From Clostridia bacterium (lineage in GTDB: Bacteria > Bacillota > Clostridia > Oscillospirales > Acutalibacteraceae): a stretch of DNA of 60,493 nt. Made by a program: the position numbers and the translations under genes. The stretch lies in NCBI GenBank assembly GCA_017516315.1, contig JAFXDE010000028.1, positions 1-60,493 on the forward strand. Direction: 5' to 3'. The notes under the pieces were generated by a model, which made no database searches, was not told the origin of the DNA, and saw only the letters and a list, made by a program, of their open reading frames with translations. Of the stretch, positions 16,796-25,507 are shown one piece after another (within the stretch, counting starts at the first letter, position 1; each line of letters starts with the position of its first letter).

Positions 16796-18471
16796 TACCA
16801 AACAAATGGGGTCAGGGACAGCTCTTTGCTTTCTCTGCTTTAGACGGAGCTTCTTTTTTCTCCGACGATTTTACAGGTACTCTTGCAGGTGATAAAATCG
16901 GTGTTATCTTTAATACCGCCTGCAGAAGAACTCTTTACTTCGGAGATATGCATAAATTTATCTCCCCTAAGCTCAGCTGTGTAGCTTCGGATATTATTAT
17001 ACTCGAAACTCTTATCGGTACTTTCAGTATGATTTTCGCCGAAAGGCATCTCGTTATCGGCGAAGGTGTCGATATGCCCTGCATTTTCGTAAGCTGCGGC
17101 GGTAAATGTGAAATCAGCCGTGAGGATGACGCAGAAATTCACGACACCGACGACGGAGAATATACGGCTTTACTCAGAAGGGGTACGCGCTTCGCCTTTG
17201 CTTACGGCAAAAGCAAGACCGAGGTAATCGCCCTGTGCGAAAAAGGAATCAAGCTTGATACCGAAAAGCTTAAAGAAAAAAAGCTCTGGCCTTATGAAAG
17301 GGCTTGTAAGGATGAAAATTACTCTGCTCTCTACGCCAAATGTATCAGCGTAATGAAAAGCCAGCTTTATTCTCCCGAGGGAAGGCTTAAGAGAATATGG
17401 TCCACTCCCGACCGTCTGCCCCACAGAAATATGTGGCTTTGGGATTCGGTTTTCCACGCTATCGGACACAGACATCTCGACACAAATACAGCCCGTGACC
17501 TTATACTCGCCCTTTTCGATGTACAGCGTGAGGACGGCTTTATACCTCACATGGCAAGACCTGACTTTTCCTCAGACATAACTCAGCCTCCCGTTATCGC
17601 CTGGGGGGCATGGACGGTATACGAAAAAAGCGGAGACAAATCTTTTCTTAAAGCTGTTTTCGATAATAATAAGGCGTTCCTTCTCTGGTGCAGGGAAAAC
17701 AGACGGAAAAGCAACAGAGAGCTTTATTCCTGGCATACTAACCCTGAGCTGAATAACCGCTGCGATGAATCGGGTATGGATAATTCTCCCCGCTTCGACA
17801 CGGAAAGCGACCTTTATGCTATCGATTTTTCCTGCTATATGGCAAACGAGGCAAGATTTATGAAAAGGATAGCCCTTGAGCTCGGAGACAGCGAAGAGGC
17901 AGATTTTTTCGACGGGTGGTATGAAAGCATAAAGGAAGACATAAACGGTCTTTTATGGTGCGAAAAGGACGGCTTTTATTACGATTATGACATACAGAAC
18001 AGCTGCTTCAATAAAGTACAGTCTGTATCCTCCTTCCTGCCTCTTTTCTCAAAGATATGTAATAAAGAGCAGGCTGCAAGGCTGACAGAGCATCTGGAAA
18101 GCCCCGAGGAATTCGGCACGGAATTCGCTGTTCCCACTATTTCGAAAAAGGATAAAACCTACGGCTCAGATATGTGGAGAGGACCTTCTTGGATTAACTA
18201 TAATTATATGCTTGCAAAGGGACTCAAGGAAAACGGATACGATAACTTATACCGTAAAATAACCGATAAAACCCTTTCCGTCGTCAATGAATGGTATATT
18301 CGCACAGGTACCGTCTACGAGTTTTATGACAGCGAAAACCGTATTCCGCCTTACTGCTTTAACAGAAAAGGTGAGGTGTTTGAGCCTTACGATTTCAGAG
18401 TCAAATATCAGACCATAAGAGATTACGGCTGGAGTGTCACTCTCGTTTTTGATATGCTTAACGAGGAATAA
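16792..18471 (+). CDS. GH63-like (alpha/alpha)6-barrel glycoside hydrolase
   Basis: A 559-residue cytoplasmic enzyme related to the GH63/GH37 clan (mannosylglycerate hydrolase MGH1, YgjK, trehalase). The N-terminal 180 residues are a beta domain. The barrel follows with RNMWLWDSVFHAIGHRH, which holds a candidate catalytic Asp, QREDGFIPHM, and late blocks SSFLPLFSKIC and MWRGPSWINYNYML. MGH1-type enzymes act on glucosyl- or mannosyl-glycerate and glycerol, which would fit a glycerol-containing substrate, but sequence does not fix the specificity. It is the last gene of the operon, overlapping the EEP gene by four bases, and is followed by a terminator at 18494. Confidence 0.85.
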   Translation: MIPNKWGQGQLFAFSALDGASFFSDDFTGTLAGDKIGVIFNTACRRTLYFGDMHKFISPKLSCVASDIIILETLIGTFSMIFAERHLVIGEGVDMPCIFVSCGGKCEISREDDAEIHDTDDGEYTALLRRGTRFAFAYGKSKTEVIALCEKGIKLDTEKLKEKKLWPYERACKDENYSALYAKCISVMKSQLYSPEGRLKRIWSTPDRLPHRNMWLWDSVFHAIGHRHLDTNTARDLILALFDVQREDGFIPHMARPDFSSDITQPPVIAWGAWTVYEKSGDKSFLKAVFDNNKAFLLWCRENRRKSNRELYSWHTNPELNNRCDESGMDNSPRFDTESDLYAIDFSCYMANEARFMKRIALELGDSEEADFFDGWYESIKEDINGLLWCEKDGFYYDYDIQNSCFNKVQSVSSFLPLFSKICNKEQAARLTEHLESPEEFGTEFAVPTISKKDKTYGSDMWRGPSWINYNYMLAKGLKENGYDNLYRKITDKTLSVVNEWYIRTGTVYEFYDSENRIPPYCFNRKGEVFEPYDFRVKYQTIRDYGWSVTLVFDMLNEE

Positions 18472-18493
18472 TATATAATCAAATATGAAATGG

Positions 18494-18537
18494 CCGCTGT
18501 ACTCATCGGTTTTCCGACAGTACGGCGGTTTATTTTT
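18494..18537 (+). terminator. terminator of the phosphoesterase/glycosidase operon
   Basis: CCGCTGTACT (18494-18503) pairs with AGTACGGCGG (18519-18528), one G-T pair included. A second small CGG/CCG stem lies in the loop, and TTTATTTTTT follows. It sits 22 bases past the GH63-like stop codon. Confidence 0.9.
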
Positions 18538-18589
18538 TATAAGCACAGCAACAAATAATAATTTTCTAATAGATTTTTAATCATCTTTA

Positions 18590-18598
18590 TGTTATAAT
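18590..18598 (+). promoter_or_regulatory. extended -10 promoter of the two-component operon
   Basis: TGTTATAAT matches the extended -10 form TGnTATAAT. No good -35 box is seen 17 bases upstream, as is usual for this promoter type. Transcription would begin near 18605, leaving a leader of about 27 nt before the response regulator ATG. Confidence 0.6.
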
Positions 18599-18631
18599 TT
18601 CCCCGTAATAATGTCGGAAGGGAAGATAAAT

Positions 18632-19306
18632 ATGAGAATCCTTATCGCAGAAGACGAAAAAAATCTGAACAGAATACTCGTAAAGCAATTCAAAGGCCTC
18701 GGATACAGCGTGGACAGCTGCTTCGACGGTGAAAGCGTTTTCGATTTTCTCGCAGGTGCTGAATTTGATGCTATCGTTATGGATGTTATGATGCCACGCA
18801 AGGACGGATTTGAGGTTCTCAAGGAAATGCGCGCCGCCAATAACCGTACACCTGTAATTTTTCTTACAGCCAAAGCCGAAATCAGAGACAGAGTTTTCGG
18901 TCTTGACCTGGGTGCCAATGATTATCTTGTCAAGCCCTTTTCCTTCGAAGAGCTCGCCGCCAGAGTAAGAATGATAACCCGTGACTCAAAGGGCAACAGC
19001 ACAAACGTTTTCTCTGTAGCTGACCTTACGGTGGATGTGAAAAGCCGCGAGGTAAAGAGAGCCGGGCAAAAAATCGACCTTTCAGCCAGAGAATATTCCA
19101 TCCTCGAGACATTAATAAGAAATGCGGGTACGGTTATGACCCGAGATAAAATAGAAAGCAGCGTGTGGAACTACGATTACGAGGGCGGCACCAATGTAAT
19201 CGATGTTTATATCCGTTATCTCCGCAAAAAAATCGATGACGGCTACGAAAAAAAGCTGATCCATACCGTAAGAGGTGTCGGATATATTCTTAAAGAAGGA
19301 GAATAA
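18632..19306 (+). CDS. OmpR/PhoB-family response regulator
   Basis: A 224-residue DNA-binding response regulator. The receiver domain (residues 1-118) shows the acidic pair in LIAEDEKN, the phospho-acceptor Asp51 in VMDVMMPRKDG, Thr in IFLTAKAE and Lys in YLVKPFSFEEL. The C-terminal winged helix (about 128-222) includes LSAREYSILETLIRNAG and GTNVIDVYIRYLRKKID. I chose the ATG at 18632 because GGAAG lies 6 bases upstream; an in-frame ATG at 18611 precedes that ribosome site. It is followed after 4 bases by its sensor kinase, and the pair is probably linked to the secreted PepSY protein at 21055. Confidence 0.95.
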   Translation: MRILIAEDEKNLNRILVKQFKGLGYSVDSCFDGESVFDFLAGAEFDAIVMDVMMPRKDGFEVLKEMRAANNRTPVIFLTAKAEIRDRVFGLDLGANDYLVKPFSFEELAARVRMITRDSKGNSTNVFSVADLTVDVKSREVKRAGQKIDLSAREYSILETLIRNAGTVMTRDKIESSVWNYDYEGGTNVIDVYIRYLRKKIDDGYEKKLIHTVRGVGYILKEGE

Positions 19307-19310
19307 AGTA

Positions 19311-20912
19311 ATGAAAAAGAAAAAAGGCAGGTCAATAAGCGCGAGGCTGAACCTGTGGTACACTCTGCTGGCAGGCTTTATCTCCCTGTGGCTGATTCTG
19401 TCCGTGGTTACGGTAGCGCGAATGTCGGAAACCTCTGAGGCACAGCAGAATCTCATAAGAAGCGTAGAAAGAAACATAGATGAAATCGAGGTAGAAAACG
19501 GTCTTCTCGACATAGAATCCGACTTCGCCTACAGAAATGAAAGTATTTACGCCATCGTTTATTCCTCTGACGGAAGCATTTTAGGCGGTGAATATCCTGA
19601 TGGTGCTTCATCGGATATGCCTCTCGAGGCTGAGCGCTTCGATAAATTCGACGGCTTTTATGTGTACGACACTAAGGTGGAATTTACTAAATACGACTAC
19701 AAGATAAACGGTGAAACAGGTGAGATTATAAGCAGCGAGGTAGAGGGTGCCGATTACTACACTCCCTTTGAGGGTAATCTGGATTTCTTTGGTGAAGACT
19801 GTGAAATTTCCTGCGGTGATGCCTTCGACATAGCCGTAAAAAAGAGTGGACTTAACAGAAATTCCATAGACATAATCAATGTCAAAAACTACGAATACAA
19901 TGATGAACCCATTTATGAGGTGGAATTTTACAGCACAGAGAAAGCCTACGATGACATCTGGGTGCGCGGTGTAGTAAAGGCAGACGGTACAGGCGGCGTA
20001 TGGACGGTCCTTGCCCGTGTAGCAGCGGTGCTTCTTCCGGTGCTTCTGATTGTCTGCTCGTTAGTGGGCCGTTTAATTACGAAAAGAGCATTTGAGCCCG
20101 TAAGACGCCTTATCTCTGCCGTAGAGGAAACTCACAGCGGTAAGGACCTTACCAAAAGAATAGACATTCCCGACGGAGATCCCCTACTGTCCTCTCTGGC
20201 CGACAGATTCAATGAAATGTTCAGCAGACTTCAGCTTTCCTTTGAAAGTGAAAGGCAGTTCTCGGGAGATGTTTCCCATGAGCTTCGTACACCTACGGCG
20301 GTAATTTTAGCCGAATGTGAGTATCAGCTCGGCAGAAAGGACCTCGACGATGAATCTAAGGAAGGCTTTGAAGACATACAGAATCAGACCGAAAGCATGA
20401 AAAAGTTAATTTCTCAGCTTTTGGAAATGACTAAAATGGAGCAAGGTGACAGTAATCTTTATCTCGAAAGAGAGGACCTGTCTATGCTCGTAAACGCTGT
20501 ATGCGATCAGAATGAAAGCCTCGATAAAAGAAATATCACTCTCAAAAGAGACATTGATGAAGGCATCAGCATAAATATGGATGTTACCCTCATTACCCGC
20601 CTCGTCTCAAATCTCCTCTCTAATGCCTACCGCTACGGCAAGGAAGGCGGAACCATAGCTGTCAGCTTAAAAAATACCGACGGCTCAGTCAGACTCTCCG
20701 TTTCCGATGACGGTGAGGGTATCGCTCCCGAGCACATAGATAAAATCTGGAACCGGTTTTACAGAGTCGATAAAGCCCGTTCGAGAGAGGACGGCTGTTC
20801 GGGCCTCGGTCTTCCGATGGTAAAACAGATAGCCAAGCTGCACGGCGGTGATGTTTACCTTGAAAGTGAGCTTGGAAAAGGAAGCACATTCACAGTCGAA
20901 TTCAGAATATAA
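19311..20912 (+). CDS. sensor histidine kinase with PepSY-like extracellular sensor
   Basis: A 533-residue membrane kinase. Transmembrane helices lie near residues 16-37 and 228-250 and enclose an extracytoplasmic sensor of about 190 residues. HAMP follows (about 251-300), then HisKA with the phospho-acceptor His323 in SGDVSHELRTP, and HATPase_c with N box LLSNAYRYG, G1 SDDGEGI, F-box FYRVDKARS and G2 GLGLPMV. The second half of the sensor (about 167-217) reads as a PepSY-like unit (DAFDIAVKKSGLN followed by PIYEVEFYS). The preceding KYDYKINGETGEIISSE resembles the typical PepSY C-terminal strand pair. The ATG at 19311 has GAAGGAG 9 bases upstream. Confidence 0.93.
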   Translation: MKKKKGRSISARLNLWYTLLAGFISLWLILSVVTVARMSETSEAQQNLIRSVERNIDEIEVENGLLDIESDFAYRNESIYAIVYSSDGSILGGEYPDGASSDMPLEAERFDKFDGFYVYDTKVEFTKYDYKINGETGEIISSEVEGADYYTPFEGNLDFFGEDCEISCGDAFDIAVKKSGLNRNSIDIINVKNYEYNDEPIYEVEFYSTEKAYDDIWVRGVVKADGTGGVWTVLARVAAVLLPVLLIVCSLVGRLITKRAFEPVRRLISAVEETHSGKDLTKRIDIPDGDPLLSSLADRFNEMFSRLQLSFESERQFSGDVSHELRTPTAVILAECEYQLGRKDLDDESKEGFEDIQNQTESMKKLISQLLEMTKMEQGDSNLYLEREDLSMLVNAVCDQNESLDKRNITLKRDIDEGISINMDVTLITRLVSNLLSNAYRYGKEGGTIAVSLKNTDGSVRLSVSDDGEGIAPEHIDKIWNRFYRVDKARSREDGCSGLGLPMVKQIAKLHGGDVYLESELGKGSTFTVEFRI

Positions 20913-20915
20913 GTC

Positions 20916-20952
20916 AAAAACCGTATCGGCCTTTTACCGATACGGTTTTTTT
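20916..20952 (+). terminator. terminator after the two-component genes
   Basis: A perfect stem, 20916-20929 with 20937-20950 (core ACCGTATCGG/CCGATACGGT), has a 7-base loop and runs into seven T residues. It separates the kinase from the PepSY gene, which therefore needs its own promoter or readthrough. Confidence 0.93.
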
Positions 20953-21054
20953 ATAAAAAATTAAAAGCTCTAATCGTCCTTTAATTTTTCCCGTGTATTA
21001 TATAGGTGTAAACAAAAGAGCTACAGCTCAAAAAAAAGAAAGGTGGTTTACTCT

Positions 21055-21669
21055 ATGAAAAAGAATTTAAAAAAATTATCGTCACTCGCCCTCTCATTAC
21101 TCCTGGTTTTTACTCTCTGTGTAACAGCCTCGGCGGCAGATATTTCTTCGGAAAAAGCAGGGATAATCGCTGTAACAGATGCAGGCTTTACCTCAGCAGA
21201 GGTTTCCTACCTCAATGTTAAAACCGAATACGAAAACGGCTCAAAGGTTTTCGATGTAAGCTTTATAGCCTTTAACGGCGATGGCTCCTACACAGAATAT
21301 GATTACGAAATCAAGGCCTCTGACGGAAGAATTCTCGAAAAAGATATCGATAAAGAAAGAAGCAAAAATCAGCAGGTGCCCATCGCAGACAATAATGACA
21401 TCGGTATCGAACAGGCTAAAAGAATCGCTCTGGAGTATTTCGGAGTAGCTGCAGAAGAAGCTAAATGCTTCCGTGTAAAAAAAGATTATGACGACGGCCG
21501 TTCCGTTTACGAGGTAGAATTCTGCAAGCCTTACACAGAGAAGTTCTCCTGTGAGGTAGCCTCCTCCGACGGGCTGGTAAGAGATGCAGAGAAGGAATAT
21601 GTAAAAGGAATCTTCGATAAGCTCGAACTTTTCTTCGAGGTTCTCTTCTGGTCACTTTTTAACAGCTAA
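21055..21669 (+). CDS. secreted protein with two PepSY-like repeats
   Basis: A 204-residue exported protein. The signal peptide (KKNLKKLSSLALSLLLVF, then CVTASA with predicted cleavage before ADISSEK) is followed by two related units. The first (about 30-110) contains AGIIAVTDAGF, VFDVSFIAF and YDYEIKASDGRI. The second (about 120-190) contains AKRIALEYFGV, VYEVEFCKPY and CEVASSDGLV. This is the PepSY pattern of a helix, a xxYEVxF strand and a DGxV turn, found in protease-inhibitory propeptides and other exported proteins. The ATG at 21055 has AGGTGG upstream. Its position directly after a kinase with a similar sensor module suggests that it is a target or a partner of that system. Confidence 0.85.
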   Translation: MKKNLKKLSSLALSLLLVFTLCVTASAADISSEKAGIIAVTDAGFTSAEVSYLNVKTEYENGSKVFDVSFIAFNGDGSYTEYDYEIKASDGRILEKDIDKERSKNQQVPIADNNDIGIEQAKRIALEYFGVAAEEAKCFRVKKDYDDGRSVYEVEFCKPYTEKFSCEVASSDGLVRDAEKEYVKGIFDKLELFFEVLFWSLFNS

Positions 21670-21717
21670 GCGAATTTCTGAAATCTTTATGTAAATCTCC
21701 CCTAAAATCTTCCTAAA

Positions 21718-21750
21718 AAATCTCCCGAAACAGCTTGTTTCGGGAGATTT
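21718..21750. terminator. bidirectional terminator between the PepSY gene and rpoC
   Basis: A perfect 14-bp stem (21718-21731 with 21737-21750, core TCTCCCGAAAC) has a 5-base loop. It has A-rich flank on the left and T-rich flank on the right, so it can stop transcription of both convergent units. Confidence 0.92.
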
Positions 21751-21781
21751 ACCTTTTATTTAATATCGGAAGCAGTAAAGC

Positions 21782-24700
21782 TTATACGCTCCACACTACA
21801 TTTTCATTCTGTGCGAATGCTTCAGCAGCTGTAGTATCGTAGTATTCTACCTCGTTATAACACTTCATACCTGTACCTGAGGGAAGAAGCTTACCGATGA
21901 TAACATTTTCCTTAAGGCCGAGAAGCGGGTCAACCTTACCCTTGATAGCAGCATCTGTAAGAACTCTTGTGGTTTCCTGGAAGGATGCAGCTGAAAGGAA
22001 GGAGTCGGTAGCAAGAGAAGCCTTGGTGATACCCATAAGAACAGGTGAACAGGTAGCTGTCTGAAGCTCTTCGCCTGTTTCTTCCATCTTTGATCTTACA
22101 GCATTATTGGCATCACGGAATTCCTTCTTATCTACTACGGAATTGGGAAGAAGATCAGTATCACCTGCATCCTCAACCTTAACCTTTCTCATCATCTGAC
22201 GTGCGATAACCTCGATGTGCTTATCGTTGATATCAACACCCTGGGTACGGTATGTGAGCTGTACCTGGCTGATGAGATAGTCATGAACTGCATTTACGCC
22301 GAGAACATTGAGTACGTCTCTGGGATCGATAGAGCCTTCTGTGATAGTTTCGCCCTTCTTAACGAACTGGCCCTCAGAAACTCTTGCTCTTGCACCGAAG
22401 GTAAGGAAATATTCCTTTCTTTCGCCTGTTTCTTCATTGGTAACAACGATGTGAGGATTCTTCTTGATTGTTTCGAAGGAAACGACACCGTCGATTTCTG
22501 AAAGCATAGCAAGTGTCTTGGGCTTTCTTGCTTCGAAAAGCTCTTCAACACGGGGAAGACCCTGTGTAATATCGGCGCCTGAAGCAACACCACCGGTATG
22601 GAAGGTTCTCATAGTAAGCTGTGTACCGGGCTCACCGATTGACTGAGCAGCGATAATACCTACAGCTTCGCCGACAGTAACGGGAAGACCTGATGCAAGG
22701 TTAGCACCGTAGCACTTGATACAAGCGCCATGGTCGGAGTTACAGGTGAGAAGTGAACGGATTTTGATTCTGCGGATAGCAGAAGCCTCTTCCTTATTCA
22801 TACCCTCTTCGAGAGCCTTATTCATCTTAGCAGTAAGGTAAGCGTCTACCTTTTCAGCCTCAGCCTCACTCATCATGTGGTCATTGGAGCAGATAACCTC
22901 GCCTGTAGCCTCATCAACGAGAGAATCGAGAAGATAACGGCCCTTAAGTCTTTCAGAAAGACTTTCAAGGATACGGTTACCGTCCATAATATCGTAAACC
23001 TCGAGACCGTCTGTACAGCCGCAGTCCTCCTCACGGATGATAACATCCTGTGAAACGTCAACAAGACGACGGGTAAGATAACCGGAGTCAGCGGTACGAA
23101 GAGCTGTATCGGCAAGACCCTTGCGGGCACCACGTGAAGAAATGAAGTATTCCTGTACATTAAGACCCTCTCGGTAGTTAGCACGAATGGGAACCTCGAT
23201 GGTTTTACCTGCGGTGTTAGCGATAAGACCACGCATACCTGCGAGCTGACGAAGCTGTGAGTTAGAGCCTCGGGCACCGGAGTCAAGCATCATCCAGATG
23301 GGATAGGTAGCCTCGAAGGAGCCTGTAAGAGCATCAGCTACACGGTTTGTACAGATGTCCCATGCCTTGAGAACCTTACTTGAACGGTCCTGATTGGAGA
23401 GAAGACCTCTGTTATATTTTCTGTTGATTTCGTCTACAGTTTCTTCGGTTTCAGCAAGGATATCCTTCTTTGTAGCGGGGATAGTAGCGTCACAAACAGC
23501 AACGGTAATACCGCTTCGTGTAGAATACTTAAAGCCCTGGTTCTTAACGTTGTCGAGAACCTCAGCAGTCTTTGCTGTGCCGTGTACCTGGATACATCTG
23601 GCGATAATTTTACCGAGGAGCTTTTTATTTACGAGACCTTCAACCTCGAGACGGAACATATTCTCGGGATCATCTCTGTCGATAAAGCCTAAGTCCTGAG
23701 GAACAGGCTCATTGAAGATAATCTTACCGAGTGTGGTGTCGATAATCTTAGAAACTGTTTCGCCCTTATATTCCTTGGTCATTCTTACCTTGATTTTAGC
23801 GTGAAGGTCGATAACGCCTGAGTCATAAGCGAGTCTTGCCTCATTAACGTCTCTGAATACCTTACCTTCACCCTTTGCACCGGGAAGCTCAAGAGTCATA
23901 TAGTATGAGCCGAGAACCATGTCCTGTGTAGGAACGGCAACGGGCTTACCGTCAGAGGGCTTGAGAAGGTTGTTGGCAGCGAGCATAAGGAAGCGTGCTT
24001 CAGCCTGTGCTTCTGCTGAAAGAGGTACGTGAACAGCCATCTGGTCACCGTCGAAGTCAGCGTTGAAAGCAGTACATACGAGAGGATGGAGCTTAATAGC
24101 CTTACCTTCTACGAGTACGGGCTCGAATGCCTGAATACCGAGACGGTGAAGTGTGGGAGCACGGTTAAGCATTACGGGGTGATCCTTGATTACTACCTCG
24201 AGAGCATCCCATACGCATTTTTCCTGTCTGTCTACAGTCTTTCTTGCTGTTTTTATGTGTGCGGCTACACCTGTTTCAACAAGTCGCTTCATAACGAAGG
24301 GCTTAAAGAGCTCAAGTGCCATTTCCTTGGGAAGACCGCACTGGTAAAGCTTAAGTCCGGGGCCGACAACGATAACTGAACGGCCTGAATAGTCAACACG
24401 CTTACCGAGAAGGTTCTGACGGAAGCGACCCTGCTTACCCTTAAGCATATCTGAAAGAGACTTAAGAGGTCTGTTATTGGGACCTGTAACAGGTCTGCCG
24501 CGTCTGCCGTTATCGATAAGAGCATCTACTGCTTCCTGAAGCATTCTCTTTTCGTTTCTGATAATGATAGCGGGGGCACCGAGCTCGAGAAGCTTCTTAA
24601 GACGGTTATTTCTGTTGATAACACGGCGGTAAAGGTCGTTAAGGTCACTTGTAGCGAAACGGCCGCCGTCGAGCTGTACCATGGGACGGATATCGGGAGG

Positions 24701-25408
24701 AATTACGGGGATAACGTCAAGAATCATCCATTCGGGCTTGTTGCCTGACGCCTTGAAGGCTTCGACAACCTCAAGTCTTTTAAGGATTCTTGCCTTTTTC
24801 TGTCCGCTGGCTGTAGCAAGCTGCTCACGGAGCTCTTCGTTAAGTGCTTCAACGTCGATTTCCTGTAAAAGCTCTTTGATAGCCTCGGCACCCATGCCTA
24901 CTCTGAATTCTTCGTCATCATAGTAGTATTCTTTGATGTCATCATACTGCTTGTCATTGATAACCTGTCCCTTCTTTACGCTGGGTACAGAACCGGGATT
25001 GATGACAACATAAGCTGCAAAGTAAAGGATTTTTTCAAGATCTCTGGGAGAGATGTCAAGGATAAGTCCCATTCTGGAGGGAATACCCTTAAAGTACCAG
25101 ATATGTGAAACGGGAGTAGCAAGTTCGATGTGACCCATACGTTCACGGCGAACCTTTGCCTTAGTGATTTCAACATGGCAACGCTCACATACCTTACCCT
25201 TATGGCGGATTCTCTTATATCTTCCGCAGTGACACTCCCAGTCCTTGAGAGGTCCGAAGATTTTTTCGCAGAAAAGTCCGTCACTTTCGGGCTTGAGTGT
25301 ACGATAATTTATAGTTTCAGGCTTAGTTACTTCACCGTAAGACCATTCTCTGATTTTTTCGGGAGAAGCAAGACCAATCTTAATTGATTCAAAGGTAATA
25401 TTTTCCAT
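21782..25408 (-). CDS. rpoC: RNA polymerase beta-prime subunit
   Basis: A 1208-residue subunit, normal for Gram-positive RpoC without large insertions. The N-terminal zinc site is CHCGRYKRI...CERCH. The clamp and rudder region includes [22 protein letters not shown] split by conserved Arg and Lys. The catalytic magnesium site is [12 protein letters not shown]. The trigger-loop region reads [20 protein letters not shown], and the second zinc site uses EEDCGC and the late [33 protein letters not shown] is the bridge-proximal block. It follows rpoB after a 99-base gap on the same strand, ends at the terminator at 21718-21750, and is not followed by rpsL/rpsG. Confidence 0.99.
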   Translation of the reverse strand: MENITFESIKIGLASPEKIREWSYGEVTKPETINYRTLKPESDGLFCEKIFGPLKDWECHCGRYKRIRHKGKVCERCHVEITKAKVRRERMGHIELATPVSHIWYFKGIPSRMGLILDISPRDLEKILYFAAYVVINPGSVPSVKKGQVINDKQYDDIKEYYYDDEEFRVGMGAEAIKELLQEIDVEALNEELREQLATASGQKKARILKRLEVVEAFKASGNKPEWMILDVIPVIPPDIRPMVQLDGGRFATSDLNDLYRRVINRNNRLKKLLELGAPAIIIRNEKRMLQEAVDALIDNGRRGRPVTGPNNRPLKSLSDMLKGKQGRFRQNLLGKRVDYSGRSVIVVGPGLKLYQCGLPKEMALELFKPFVMKRLVETGVAAHIKTARKTVDRQEKCVWDALEVVIKDHPVMLNRAPTLHRLGIQAFEPVLVEGKAIKLHPLVCTAFNADFDGDQMAVHVPLSAEAQAEARFLMLAANNLLKPSDGKPVAVPTQDMVLGSYYMTLELPGAKGEGKVFRDVNEARLAYDSGVIDLHAKIKVRMTKEYKGETVSKIIDTTLGKIIFNEPVPQDLGFIDRDDPENMFRLEVEGLVNKKLLGKIIARCIQVHGTAKTAEVLDNVKNQGFKYSTRSGITVAVCDATIPATKKDILAETEETVDEINRKYNRGLLSNQDRSSKVLKAWDICTNRVADALTGSFEATYPIWMMLDSGARGSNSQLRQLAGMRGLIANTAGKTIEVPIRANYREGLNVQEYFISSRGARKGLADTALRTADSGYLTRRLVDVSQDVIIREEDCGCTDGLEVYDIMDGNRILESLSERLKGRYLLDSLVDEATGEVICSNDHMMSEAEAEKVDAYLTAKMNKALEEGMNKEEASAIRRIKIRSLLTCNSDHGACIKCYGANLASGLPVTVGEAVGIIAAQSIGEPGTQLTMRTFHTGGVASGADITQGLPRVEELFEARKPKTLAMLSEIDGVVSFETIKKNPHIVVTNEETGERKEYFLTFGARARVSEGQFVKKGETITEGSIDPRDVLNVLGVNAVHDYLISQVQLTYRTQGVDINDKHIEVIARQMMRKVKVEDAGDTDLLPNSVVDKKEFRDANNAVRSKMEETGEELQTATCSPVLMGITKASLATDSFLSAASFQETTRVLTDAAIKGKVDPLLGLKENVIIGKLLPSGTGMKCYNEVEYYDTTAAEAFAQNENVVWSV

Positions 25409-25507
25409 ATATATTTAAGCCAGCCCTTTCCGTATATTTAAAATTTAATGTCAGTCAATAAGTCCTGTGCAGTCAGAGCCTTATAAGCCCTGACAGCATA
25501 GGGAAAA

